NCBI GenBank assembly: GCA_016844515.1 | Contig: JAERMP010000095.1 | Location: 1-8,079 of the forward strand | Direction: 5' to 3' | From: Thermoleophilia bacterium | GTDB lineage: Bacteria; Actinomycetota; Thermoleophilia; Gaiellales; Gaiellaceae | DNA: 8,079 bases | The notes under the pieces: model-generated | The model's input: the letters and a program-made list of their open reading frames with translations, nothing else | What the model was told of the DNA's origin: nothing | Database searches by the model: none | Part shown: positions 1-6,938 of the stretch, in pieces | How positions within the stretch are numbered: position 1 is the stretch's first letter | How the letters are laid out: every line of letters begins with the position of its first letter | Program-made: the position numbers and the translations under genes

Positions 1-46
1 CACCTCTAACGGCCCGCCCGGATTCAATCTGGAACCGCTGTGTCGG

Positions 47-898
47 CTACTTCTTGGCGACGAACACCAGGAAGTCGTCGTCGCTCGTCGGCTCTCTCTT
101 GGCATGCTCGCCGTGGACGACGATGCTCGTGAATCCCGTTCGCTCCAACATCAGCAACAGCTCGTTCTTGAAGTACAGGCCGATGTTCAGCCTGTGGTCC
201 TCTTCGGACTCCAACGTTCCGTCGCGCCACTTCTCGGCATGTATCTCCAGGGTCACGTGCTGGGACAGCGGATCGAGTTCGACAACTCGAGAGCGCAGAG
301 CGTAGTCCGCTCCGTCGGAAGCACGCCTTCGCTCTCCAGACGGTTGCATGACTTCCGGCAGCGCGGCGCGTTCGTCCTCGAGCCAGTACTTCCACTGTCT
401 CGTATCCGCGTACGGAACCTCGATGTCGAGCAGTAATGTTCCGCCCGGTTTCAGATACTCGTGGAAGCAGTTCAGGGCTTGGAGATCTTGATCGCGATTG
501 CTTCCCAACCCGAACGCACCGCATACGTAGATCGTCTTGTAGCTGCGCGGCAAGTCGAGCTCGTGCATCGGTTGGACATACAAGTTCGGCGAGAGCCCTT
601 CGCGCGCCGCCTTCTCACGACAGGCGTCGATCATGTCCGCCGAGACGTCGCAACCGTCCACGTCCAATCCGGCTCGGAGGTAGGGCAGAAGCAATCGGCC
701 CGTCCCGCAAGCTACGTCGAGCGCCGGTTCGCCATCGCGCTCGATGAACTTCTGGAAGTACGGGATCTCGTGCGGCCGAAAGTCGTCATTGAACTCCGAC
801 CACCATTTCGCCACGAGCCCGTAGTGCCAGGTTTGCGGGCTTTCTTCGATGCGGTTCCTTCTCTCGTTCGACTGTTCAGCCCGGTGCACTGGCGTCAA
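47..898 (-). CDS. Class I SAM-dependent methyltransferase
   Basis: Predicted cytoplasmic enzyme that transfers a methyl group from S-adenosylmethionine to an unknown acceptor. With the TTG start at 898 it has 283 residues. It shows the class I SAM-binding motif LDVACGTGRL at about residues 60-69, an acidic residue at the end of strand beta-2 (CDVSADM, D84), and the post-motif segment LKPGGTLLLDIE at about 149-160. An aromatic stretch (WHYGLVAKWWSEF) at 24-36 precedes the fold and is typical of this group. The frame stays open upstream (ATG at 1024), but that extension reads like non-coding sequence and would run into the divergent gene's region. TTG 898 has a good Shine-Dalgarno (AAGGGG at 904-909, 5-nt spacing); GTG 889 and GTG 814 are alternatives. 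Sampled GC is about 57%, below the rest of the window, hinting at a different origin. Family assignment is solid; the substrate is unknown. Confidence 0.88.
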   Translation of the reverse strand: MTPVHRAEQSNERRNRIEESPQTWHYGLVAKWWSEFNDDFRPHEIPYFQKFIERDGEPALDVACGTGRLLLPYLRAGLDVDGCDVSADMIDACREKAAREGLSPNLYVQPMHELDLPRSYKTIYVCGAFGLGSNRDQDLQALNCFHEYLKPGGTLLLDIEVPYADTRQWKYWLEDERAALPEVMQPSGERRRASDGADYALRSRVVELDPLSQHVTLEIHAEKWRDGTLESEEDHRLNIGLYFKNELLLMLERTGFTSIVVHGEHAKREPTSDDDFLVFVAKK

Positions 899-903
899 GC
901 TAT

Positions 904-909
904 CCCCTT
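904..909 (-). promoter_or_regulatory. Shine-Dalgarno for the methyltransferase
   Basis: AAGGGG on the minus strand lies 5 nt before a TTG codon at 898-896. It is the only strong ribosome binding site near the start of the methyltransferase fold, and it decides the TTG start over the longer open frame. Confidence 0.55.
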
Positions 910-965
910 GTCCTGAATCATGGAAGCGACGATCAGCACAACCGGCCGCAAGCAGCCGCAGCCCA

Positions 966-977
966 GGGCAATTGCCC
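966..977. repeat. 12-bp perfect palindrome GGGCAATTGCCC
   Basis: A perfect inverted repeat in the divergent region between the methyltransferase (start 898) and the membrane protein (start about 1038). It could be a dimeric regulator's operator. About two perfect 12-mers are expected by chance in 8 kb, so alone this is weak evidence. Confidence 0.35.
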
Positions 978-996
978 GCCACCTCGGCGGGGTTTC

Positions 997-1008
997 CCAG
1001 CCGGCTGG
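997..1008. repeat. 12-bp perfect palindrome CCAGCCGGCTGG
   Basis: A second perfect 12-bp inverted repeat, with its centre 31 bp from that of the palindrome at 966-977 and in the same divergent intergenic region. Its sequence differs from the first, so the two are not copies of one operator. Confidence 0.3.
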
Positions 1009-1037
1009 ACACGGGTTCGGACATAGACTCCCACGGC

Positions 1038-1553
1038 GTGCCGCGGGCGGCTCTCTTCGCGATGACGGGTGTTCTCTGGTGTGCGAGATCGCTCGCGTCC
1101 TTCACCGATCCCGAGTTCACCGACCCCGGAACCGCGTGGGACTGGTTCGCCGTAGTGTCGTTCAGCGCCGCCCTTGCTGTCCTCGCCATGGCGCTGCTGT
1201 CGTTCGCGCGGCTCGTGGGCGGGCGAGCTCCGATGGGCTTCGCGGTGATCGCGGCGACAGGTGCCGGCATCGGCGCCGTGGGCAATCTCATCGAGGACGG
1301 GCTCCAGGTCGAATGGGCGGGCGACTGGCTCTACCTCCCGGGCGTCCTTCTGCTCTTGCTCGGACTTGTCGGGCTCACGGTCGCCGTCGCGGTTAGCGGA
1401 CGGGGTGTCGCCCGATTCGTCCCCGCGGCGACGCTGATCGGAACGCTCCTCCTCGAGCGCGGGGGAGGCGTCCTCGTGCTGGCGGCGTGGTTGGCCGCAG
1501 CAGCAGTCGCACTCCGTGCGGATAAGGCACGGTCCGCTCGGCCACTGACATGA
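1038..1553 (+). CDS. Small multi-pass integral membrane protein, unknown function
   Basis: About 171 residues from the GTG at 1038 (163 from ATG 1062), mostly hydrophobic. Visible membrane segments in the 1038 numbering: about 3-20 (ALFAMTGVLWCARSLASF), 35-58 (WFAVVSFSAALAVLAMALLSF), 65-82, 100-120 (LPGVLLLLLGLVGLTVAVAV), 128-140 and 145-160 (VLVLAAWLAAAAVALR). A polar loop (FTDPEFTDPGTAWDW) follows segment 1, and a GNLIEDGLQVEWAGDW stretch sits between segments 3 and 4. I see no catalytic motif and do not recognise a named family. The frame is open back to 849, but residues before 1038 read as non-coding. GTG 1038 keeps the whole first membrane helix; neither start has a clear Shine-Dalgarno. 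The stop overlaps the next start (ATGA at 1550-1553), so it is probably translationally coupled to the TIGR04076 gene as the first gene of a three-gene cluster. Confidence 0.7.
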   Translation: MPRAALFAMTGVLWCARSLASFTDPEFTDPGTAWDWFAVVSFSAALAVLAMALLSFARLVGGRAPMGFAVIAATGAGIGAVGNLIEDGLQVEWAGDWLYLPGVLLLLLGLVGLTVAVAVSGRGVARFVPAATLIGTLLLERGGGVLVLAAWLAAAAVALRADKARSARPLT

Positions 1554-1864
1554 CCGAGATGCGCCTCTACGACCTTCGCGTCACCGTCGAGCGGATCGAA
1601 GGCCGCTCCGTGTGCGGTCTCGAGGTCGGCGACTTCTTCGAGGTCACCGAGTCGAGCCGCGTGCGCATCCCGGAAGGCCGGCACTTCTGCCTCTTCGCGA
1701 TGCAGTCCGTCCTGCCGCTGCTCCCTGCGAAGATGCGCCGCCTCCCCGATGAGGACTGGCTCGAGCAGGAGAGCCTCGTTGTATGCCCCGACCCCGAGGA
1801 GCGTCTCCTCATGCGGATCGAGCGGATCGGCGAGCGAACGCTGGTAACCGAGGAGCTGACGTAG
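1550..1864 (+). CDS. TIGR04076 family small protein
   Basis: A complete 104-residue soluble protein of unknown biochemical role. The family pattern is visible: a basic beta-rich start (LYDLRVTVERIEG), a GDFF segment at 27-30, a P-x-G-x-x-F-C stretch (PEGRHFC, C47), and the characteristic C-terminal CPDPEERLLMRIERI (C79 at the first position). Two conserved-looking cysteines, C47 and C79, could bind a metal or a cofactor, but that is inference. ATG 1550 overlaps the stop of the upstream membrane protein by four bases (ATGA), and no separate strong Shine-Dalgarno is visible, which points to translational coupling. The LLM oxidoreductase follows directly and may overlap its 3' end. TIGR04076 proteins are widespread and uncharacterised; the co-operon with an oxidoreductase suggests a redox-linked role, unproven. 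Confidence 0.82.
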   Translation: MTEMRLYDLRVTVERIEGRSVCGLEVGDFFEVTESSRVRIPEGRHFCLFAMQSVLPLLPAKMRRLPDEDWLEQESLVVCPDPEERLLMRIERIGERTLVTEELT

Positions 1865-2766
1865 TCCGCGAGCTCGGCCTCGGAATCCGCACGAACCAGG
1901 AGCCCGCCGCGTACGAGGCGATCGCGCGGCGCGCGGAGGAGGCAGGTATCGACGTCCTCTCCGTGTATCACGACCTGCTCGATCAGCCGGCGATCGGCCC
2001 GCTGTTACTCATGGCGCGCGTGACCGAGCGGATCCGGCTCGGGCCCGCCGCACTCAATCCCTTCACGCTCCACCCGTACGAGATCGCCGGCCAGACTGCG
2101 ATGCTCGACTCGGTTTCGAACGGGCGAGCATTCCTCGGTCTCGCCAAGGGGGCCTGGCTCGACCGTTTGGGTATCGAGGAGGACAAGCCTCTCGCAGCGC
2201 TGAAGGAGGCTGTGGCGATCATCCGTGCACTGCTCGCCGGCGACGAGAGCGGGTTCGCGGGCGAGCGCTTCACGCTCGCGCCCGAGACGAAGCTCTCGTA
2301 TCCCAGGAAGCGCGAGTCCGTGCCGCTGCTCATCGGGACGTGGGGGTCGGCGACAGCGCGCTGGGCCGGTACGGTCGCCGACGAGGTGAAGCTCGGCGGC
2401 AGCGCTAACCCGGACCTCATACCGGTCGCGCGTGAGTGGATCGACAATCCCGACGTGCGGATCGTCGTCGGCTGCGTCAGCGTGGTCGACGAGGACGGTG
2501 ACTGGGCGCGCGAGCGAGCGCGTGCTGCCGTCGAGCCCTATCTCGGGGTCGTCGCCCACCTCGACCCGACGCTCGAGTTGCGCGCGGGTCAGCCACCCCC
2601 GCTCGAGCGCTTCTGTATTGCGGGCACGCCGGAGCAGGTCGCGGCGCGCGTGGTCGAACTGTGGGATGCCGGCGCCGATCGCGTCGAGCTCGGGACGCCG
2701 CAAGGGCGCACGACGGCGAGCGGCGTCGATCTCATCTGCGAGCGGGTGCTGCCGCTCCTCAGATAG
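1783..2766 (+). CDS. LLM class flavin-dependent oxidoreductase (probably F420-dependent)
   Basis: A bacterial luciferase-like TIM-barrel enzyme that would use FMN or, more likely in an actinobacterium, coenzyme F420 for hydride transfer to an unknown substrate in the cytoplasm. Family landmarks in the 1783 numbering: the first barrel strand ELGLGIRTN (30-38), AIARRAEEAGIDVLSVY (46-62), MARVTERIRLGPAALNPFTLHPYEIA (77-102), the cofactor-region segment GRAFLGLAKGAWLDRLG (114-130), PLLIGTWGSATARWAG (181-196), and a C-terminal GTPEQVAARVVELWDAGADRVELGT (281-305). The start is uncertain. ATG 1783 has an AGGAGAG at 1767-1773, but it overlaps the TIGR04076 gene by 82 bp and adds about 26 residues that are merely that gene's sequence in another frame. 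A GAGGAG at 1850-1855 points instead to about 1861-1864, where the codons are GTA GTC, not a standard start. The C terminus is typical and complete. Confidence 0.85.
   Translation: MPRPRGASPHADRADRRANAGNRGADVVRELGLGIRTNQEPAAYEAIARRAEEAGIDVLSVYHDLLDQPAIGPLLLMARVTERIRLGPAALNPFTLHPYEIAGQTAMLDSVSNGRAFLGLAKGAWLDRLGIEEDKPLAALKEAVAIIRALLAGDESGFAGERFTLAPETKLSYPRKRESVPLLIGTWGSATARWAGTVADEVKLGGSANPDLIPVAREWIDNPDVRIVVGCVSVVDEDGDWARERARAAVEPYLGVVAHLDPTLELRAGQPPPLERFCIAGTPEQVAARVVELWDAGADRVELGTPQGRTTASGVDLICERVLPLLR
1850..1855 (+). promoter_or_regulatory. Shine-Dalgarno GAGGAG pointing at the LLM gene
   Basis: GAGGAG lies 5 nt before GTA (1861-1863) and 8 nt before GTC (1864-1866), exactly where the luciferase-like domain starts. 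It is also codons of the TIGR04076 gene (Glu-Glu), so it could be coincidental, but it supports initiation near 1861-1864 rather than at ATG 1783. Confidence 0.4.
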
Positions 2767-2770
2767 ACCG

Positions 2771-2905
2771 TCACGTCGACGCCGCGACGCTTGCGCCGCT
2801 CTCGCTAAGCAAGGCGCAGATACGCTCACGGAGGCCGGGCAGGTCGGCTCGGGTGATGGGGCCGAAGATGGTGAAGGCGACCGTGTGCGGCCCTGATGTG
2901 GCCAT
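2771..2905 (-). pseudogene. Truncated STAS-like protein remnant
   Basis: A 44-residue minus-strand reading frame starting MATSGPHTVAFTIFGPITRA and continuing DLPGLRERICALLSESGA before a quick stop. The pattern (beta strand HTVAFTIFGPI, then helix RADLPGLRERICALL) looks like the first strand and helix of small STAS-like proteins seen in some actinobacteria, which normally run about 100 residues. Here the rest of the fold is missing, because the frame ends 4 bp from the 3' end of the convergent LLM gene. No Shine-Dalgarno precedes ATG 2905; an in-frame ATG at 2938 would add 11 residues. It could be a broken gene left at a rearrangement point, or a chance frame. The STAS resemblance is from memory of the family, not a search. 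Confidence 0.42.
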
Positions 2906-2935
2906 CTGGACAAAGGACGGTCGCCTCGGAAGAAA

Positions 2936-2947
2936 CATCGATCGATG
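2936..2947. repeat. 12-bp perfect palindrome CATCGATCGATG
   Basis: A perfect inverted repeat in the short region between the STAS-like remnant and the MMPL gene, with its centre about 64 bp upstream of the MMPL start. It is a possible operator for mmpL-type gene control. Chance alone would yield about two such palindromes per 8 kb. Confidence 0.25.
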
Positions 2948-2992
2948 AGTTCTAGGTAGTTCAGCGGTCTCTACAGGAAACTCGAAGCGACA

Positions 2993-2998
2993 GAGGGG
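2993..2998 (+). promoter_or_regulatory. Shine-Dalgarno of the MMPL transporter gene
   Basis: GAGGGG lies 6 nt before ATG 3005. It fixes the start of the transporter and is one of the clearest ribosome binding sites in the window. Confidence 0.65.
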
Positions 2999-3004
2999 AT
3001 TTGC

Positions 3005-5287
3005 ATGACGGAGCACACGGGAGGGCCTCCGACGGAGCGACTTGCGGCCCACGAACGTCTCGCCACGGGTGCGCTCGCGCGGTGGATGCGGGCGTGCGCA
3101 AATCATCCGTGGCGGGTCATCATCGCCTGGATCGGCATCATCGCCGCGCTCATCTTCCTCGTTGCGACGGTCGGTGGCAGCCTTAAGGACGAGTTCTCGA
3201 TCCCCGGTTCCGACACGCAGCGCGCGACTGATCTAATCGAGGCCGAGTTCGCGTCCGAGCAGGGAGGCGTGCTGAACCTCGTCTTCGCGGCGCCCGAAGG
3301 GGAGAGACTCGATACGCCTGAGCGCAAGGCCGCCATCGAGGAGGCGATCGCGAAGATCCAGACGTCCGAGTTCGCGCCGACCGAGGACGCCGCTGGAATC
3401 GAGAGCGTCGCCGAGCCGTTCGACGACCAGACGTTCTCCGACGACGGCCGCATCGCCTACGCTGAAGCCCAGTTCGATCGGGTCATCTACGACGAGAGCC
3501 GCGAGGCTGTCGTCGCGGTGCAGGATGCGGTTCGCGAGACGGTCGAGCCTGCCGGTGTGACCGTCGAGTTCAACGGCGACGCGGAGTTCCCGCCGATCGA
3601 GCAGGGAACGCAGGAGCTACTCGGCCTGTTCGCCGCGCTCATCGTGCTCCTCATCGTGTTCCGCACGCTCGTTGCGACGGCGATCCCGCTTGCGCTCGCG
3701 ATCGTCGCGCTCATGACGGCGTTCCTGCTCCTGTTCATCCTCGCCGGGCTCACCGACATCAACACGATCACGCCCCTGCTCGTGTCGATGATCGGCCTCG
3801 GTGTCGGCATCGACTACTCGCTCTTCATCGTCACGCGCTTCCGCCAACTGCTGCACGAGGGCCTGGCCCCACGTGACGCCGCCGCCGAAGCGGGTGCTTC
3901 GGCAGGTCGCGCGACCATCTTCGCCGGCATGACCGTGGCCATCTCCGTGACCGGCCTGGCCTTCTTCGGGATGGACTTCATCACGAAGCTCGGGATCGGC
4001 TCCGCTCTCGGTGTCCTCACCACGGTGCTGATCGCCAACTCACTGCTCATTGCGGTGCTGGCGAAACTCGGGCACAAGATCGACCGGCTCAAGGTGCCGT
4101 TCCTGCGTCCGATCGACGACTCCGAGGCGGCCCGCGAGAAGACGCCCATCGCCCGCTGGGGGCGGTTCGTGACCAGGCGTGCGAAGCCGGTGTTCTGGAT
4201 CCTGCTCGGTCTCGGCCTGCTGCTCGCGTCGACGTCTGCGCTCGTGCGTCTCGGCGCATCGGACCAGGGCACGCAGCCCAGTGACCAGACCGCCCGTCGG
4301 GCGTACGATCTCCTAGCCGAAGGCTTCGGGCCTGGGTTCAATGGTCCGATCCCGATCGTCGTCGATGTGAACGGCGACGAGGGGGCCGCGCAGCGCATCT
4401 ACGATGGCGTACAGGGCCTCGACGGCGTCGCATCGGCCGGCGAGCCGCAGTTCAACGACGCGAAGACCGTGGCCATCGTCTTCGTGACGCCGAGCTCCGC
4501 GCCGCAGGACGAGGCGACGAGCGACCTCGTCACGCGGCTGCGCTCGGACGTAGTCCCGGCAGCGGTCGAAGGCGGCGACGCCGTCGCCTACGTCTCCGGC
4601 CTGACTGCGGCGTTCGCGGACATCGCCGATCGAATCTACGAGCGGCTGCCGCTCTTCCTGCTCTACATCATCGGTGTCACGTTCATCGTCCTCGCGATGG
4701 CGTTCAGGTCGATCGTGATCTCGTTGACTGCGGCGGTCACGACGATCCTGTCGGCATTCGTCGGCTTCGGAGTGCTTACGCTCATCGTTCAGGAGGGCTA
4801 TCTGCTGGGGCTGACGGGGCTCGACAGGACCGGCCCGATCGAGACCTTCGTGCCGCCCATTGCGTTCGCGATTCTCTTCGGGCTCTCGATGGACTACATG
4901 GTCTTCCTCATGAGCCGCATTCGTGAGGAACACGTCCACGGCCTGAAGACGCGGGAGGCGGTCGAGCATGGAATCGCCGCCATCGGTCGGGTCGTCATCG
5001 CGGCAGCGATCATCATGGGAACGGTTTTCGCGGCCTTCATCCTCACCTCCGATCGCATCTCGAAGGAGTTCGGGCTGCTGCTCGCCATCGCGATCCTCAC
5101 GGATGCGCTCATCGTGCGGATGACGCTCGTGCCCGCGTTCTTCACGCTCCTGGGAGAGAAGACGTGGTACATCCCGCGCTGGCTCGATCGCCTGCTTCCG
5201 AACATCACCATTGAGCCGCCGCACGACAGCGAGGCGTCGTTGTCAGCGGTCGGGCGCGTCCCCGAGCCGGATCTGAGCGAGGCCTGA
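3005..5287 (+). CDS. MMPL family (RND superfamily) transporter
   Basis: A 760-residue inner-membrane exporter, probably proton-driven, moving lipids or hydrophobic compounds outward; the substrate is unknown. It has the duplicated RND layout. TM1 is at about 36-58; outer loop 1 at 60-200 carries FNGDAEF at 189-195; a five-helix bundle spans about 203-355; after a cytoplasmic linker, TM7 is at about 396-415, outer loop 2 at 416-545, and a second five-helix bundle at about 548-712. The hallmark Asp-Tyr proton-relay pairs are present in both halves: GVGIDYSLF (D270-Y271) and GLSMDYMVF (D630-Y631), each followed by the cytoplasmic Arg motif (VTRFR, MSRIRE). The length suits actinobacterial and other bacterial MMPL proteins lacking a long C-terminal domain. 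ATG 3005 has GAGGGG at 2993-2998. The VOC gene starts four bases after the stop, implying one operon. No in-frame damage is seen. Confidence 0.95.
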   Translation: MTEHTGGPPTERLAAHERLATGALARWMRACANHPWRVIIAWIGIIAALIFLVATVGGSLKDEFSIPGSDTQRATDLIEAEFASEQGGVLNLVFAAPEGERLDTPERKAAIEEAIAKIQTSEFAPTEDAAGIESVAEPFDDQTFSDDGRIAYAEAQFDRVIYDESREAVVAVQDAVRETVEPAGVTVEFNGDAEFPPIEQGTQELLGLFAALIVLLIVFRTLVATAIPLALAIVALMTAFLLLFILAGLTDINTITPLLVSMIGLGVGIDYSLFIVTRFRQLLHEGLAPRDAAAEAGASAGRATIFAGMTVAISVTGLAFFGMDFITKLGIGSALGVLTTVLIANSLLIAVLAKLGHKIDRLKVPFLRPIDDSEAAREKTPIARWGRFVTRRAKPVFWILLGLGLLLASTSALVRLGASDQGTQPSDQTARRAYDLLAEGFGPGFNGPIPIVVDVNGDEGAAQRIYDGVQGLDGVASAGEPQFNDAKTVAIVFVTPSSAPQDEATSDLVTRLRSDVVPAAVEGGDAVAYVSGLTAAFADIADRIYERLPLFLLYIIGVTFIVLAMAFRSIVISLTAAVTTILSAFVGFGVLTLIVQEGYLLGLTGLDRTGPIETFVPPIAFAILFGLSMDYMVFLMSRIREEHVHGLKTREAVEHGIAAIGRVVIAAAIIMGTVFAAFILTSDRISKEFGLLLAIAILTDALIVRMTLVPAFFTLLGEKTWYIPRWLDRLLPNITIEPPHDSEASLSAVGRVPEPDLSEA

Positions 5288-5291
5288 CGAG

Positions 5292-5720
5292 ATGGACCTG
5301 AAGCTCGAGCTCGTGCTCGTTCCCGTCTCGGACGTGGACCGCGCGAAGCTCTTCTACACCGAAAGGGTCGGCTTCGAGCTGGATGTCGATCACCAGCCCA
5401 GCGACGAGTTCCGTGTCGTGCAGATGACGCCGCCGGGCTCTGCGTGCTCGATCACGATCGGAATCGGGATCACGGATGCTGCGCCTGGCTCCGTCCGGGG
5501 AACCCATCTGGTCGTCACCGACATCGAGGCGGCGCGCTCGGAGCTCGCGGAGCGCGGGGTGGAGGTCAGCGAGATCCGGCACTTCGACCGTGCGAAGGAG
5601 GAGTGGATGCCTGGCGTGGATCCGAACCACGCCGACTACGGCTCGTTCGCCGACTTCAGCGATCCCGACGGGAACAGCTGGATCCTGCAGGAGGTGAGGG
5701 TAGGAAAGCCGGGCCGGTGA
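5292..5720 (+). CDS. VOC family (glyoxalase/bleomycin-resistance fold) protein
   Basis: A complete 142-residue soluble protein with the paired beta-alpha-beta-beta-beta modules of the vicinal oxygen chelate fold. The first module is LELVLVPVSDVDRAKLFYTERVGFELD (5-31). The second begins GTHLVVTDIEAARSELAERGVEV (70-92) and ends with DFSDPDGNSWILQEV (121-135). H72 and E134 sit at the usual metal-ligand positions of the second module, so metal binding is plausible; the matching first-module ligands are less obvious. Members act as glyoxalases, dioxygenases, isomerases or drug-binding proteins, and the sequence alone does not say which. It starts four bases after the MMPL stop, with GAGG at about 5279-5282, so it is probably co-transcribed with the exporter. 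A detoxification or drug-binding partner role is conceivable but unproven. Confidence 0.9.
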   Translation: MDLKLELVLVPVSDVDRAKLFYTERVGFELDVDHQPSDEFRVVQMTPPGSACSITIGIGITDAAPGSVRGTHLVVTDIEAARSELAERGVEVSEIRHFDRAKEEWMPGVDPNHADYGSFADFSDPDGNSWILQEVRVGKPGR

Positions 5721-5744
5721 GTGCTGGCGTGCTAGCGGCAGTCG

Positions 5745-6938
5745 TTAGTCCGGAAGGAGCGGCATCACGACCCCGGAATTGCGGCCGAGCAGAACCGCTC
5801 GCGTGACGGCGGCGAACCCGAACCGGTCGCGCACCTCGTCGAGTGCGGCGTCGAGCTGATCGAACCTGGGATCGAAGGCCAGCGCGAGTTGAATCGCGTC
5901 CTCGCGCGCGAGGTTGGTGAGGGCGATTCCGACGAGCGTCAGACCCTCGGACTCGATCATCGGCATCGCCGCCGCGAGGAGCCCTCGAGCGGTGTCGAGG
6001 ATAGTGCGCGTCTGCGCCGTCGCCTGGGGCATCGTCTGCGAGCGAGTGGCTCGCGTGAAATCCGCGAAGCGCAGGCGGAGCACGACCGTCCGGCAGACTC
6101 GCCTTCCTGCACGGAGCCGGCGTGCGACGCGGTCGACGATCGCCACGATGGTGGCGTCGATGTCCTCGACCGACCTCGTCTTGCGGCCGAGCGCGCGCTG
6201 CGAGCCGATCGAGCGTCGCCGCCGACCTGCCTGAACCGGCCTGGGATCCTGGTTGTGAGCGAGCGCGTGGAGATGCCTTCCCGCAGCGCGGCCGAGCATG
6301 GAGACGAGCACCGTCTCGTCGAGCCGCGCGACCTGGCCGACCGTCGTGATCCCGCGGCTGTGGAGCTTCGTCGACGTGACTCGGCCGACGCCCCAGAGCC
6401 GTTCGACCGGGAGTGGGTGGAGGAAGCCGAGCTCGTTGTCCGGGGGCACCACGATCAAGCCGTCGGGCTTCGCGACGCCGCTCGCCACCTTTGCGAGGAA
6501 CTTCGTCCGGGCGATTCCGACGGTGATCGGGAGACCGACCTGCTCCAGAACCCTCGCGCGGAGCCGCAAGGCGATTGCAGACGGCGCGCCGGCCAACCTC
6601 CTCATTCCTCGGACGTCGAGGAACGCCTCGTCGATCGACAGACCCTCGACGAGCGGTGTCGTGTCGTCGAACAGCTCGAACACCGACTTGCTCGCCTCGG
6701 AGTAGGCAGACATCCGCGGGGACACCACGACCGCGTGCGGGCACAACCGCCGCGCCTGCGCCCCGCCCATCGCTGTGCGGACCCCGAACGCCTTCGCCTC
6801 GTAGCTCGCCGCGAGCACGACTCCGCCCCCGACGATGACCGGGAGCCCGCGCAGTCGGGGATCGTCCCGCTGCTCGACCGACGCGAAGAACGCATCGAGG
6901 TCGGCGTGCAGGATGGTCGGCTCCGTAAACACGAACAC
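5745..6938 (-). CDS. dinB: DNA polymerase IV (Y family, DinB)
   Basis: An error-prone translesion DNA polymerase of 397 residues from GTG 6938. The palm has the metal-binding HADLDAFFASVE (D13, D15, steric-gate Phe F18) and the catalytic LSIDEAFLDV (D103, E104); YSEASK (Y79) contacts the incoming nucleotide. The thumb helix-hairpin-helix is LWGVGRVTSTKLHSRGITTVGQ (181-202). A basic linker then enters the little-finger domain (about 243-340). QLALAF at 350-355 is a plausible beta-clamp-binding motif, followed by a C-terminal tail (DEVRDRFG...LLGR) that I recall as usual in actinobacterial homologues. The frame is open far upstream to 7772, but that part is the shadow of the SRPBCC gene. GTG 6938 and GTG 6932 both fit the family start. 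A LexA-type box lies over these codons, indicating SOS induction. It converges with the VOC gene, leaving 24 bp between stops. Confidence 0.95.
   Translation of the reverse strand: MFVFTEPTILHADLDAFFASVEQRDDPRLRGLPVIVGGGVVLAASYEAKAFGVRTAMGGAQARRLCPHAVVVSPRMSAYSEASKSVFELFDDTTPLVEGLSIDEAFLDVRGMRRLAGAPSAIALRLRARVLEQVGLPITVGIARTKFLAKVASGVAKPDGLIVVPPDNELGFLHPLPVERLWGVGRVTSTKLHSRGITTVGQVARLDETVLVSMLGRAAGRHLHALAHNQDPRPVQAGRRRRSIGSQRALGRKTRSVEDIDATIVAIVDRVARRLRAGRRVCRTVVLRLRFADFTRATRSQTMPQATAQTRTILDTARGLLAAAMPMIESEGLTLVGIALTNLAREDAIQLALAFDPRFDQLDAALDEVRDRFGFAAVTRAVLLGRNSGVVMPLLPD

Noticed and set aside
18..32. Hairpin CCGGAT-TCA-ATCTGG as a terminator for the methyltransferase
   Set aside because: On the strand of that gene the stem has an A-C mismatch, and no T-run follows.
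11..40. A possible tRNA 3' end (TTCAATC resembles a T-loop)
   Set aside because: The base before the loop is not the expected G, the 5-bp T-stem does not pair, and no acceptor or anticodon arm is visible.
899..1291. Upstream extension of the methyltransferase reading frame, including ATG 1024
   Set aside because: The extra residues have no domain character, run into the divergent membrane-protein gene, and a good ribosome site instead marks TTG 898.
4313..5224. A 303-residue open frame antisense to the MMPL gene
   Set aside because: Its composition (Arg, Asp and Glu rich, no fold) is typical of the antisense of a high-GC coding sequence, and the MMPL gene clearly explains the region.
5721..5744. 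Terminator between the convergent VOC and dinB genes
   Set aside because: Only 24 bp are available, and I found no stable stem-loop with a T-run on either strand.
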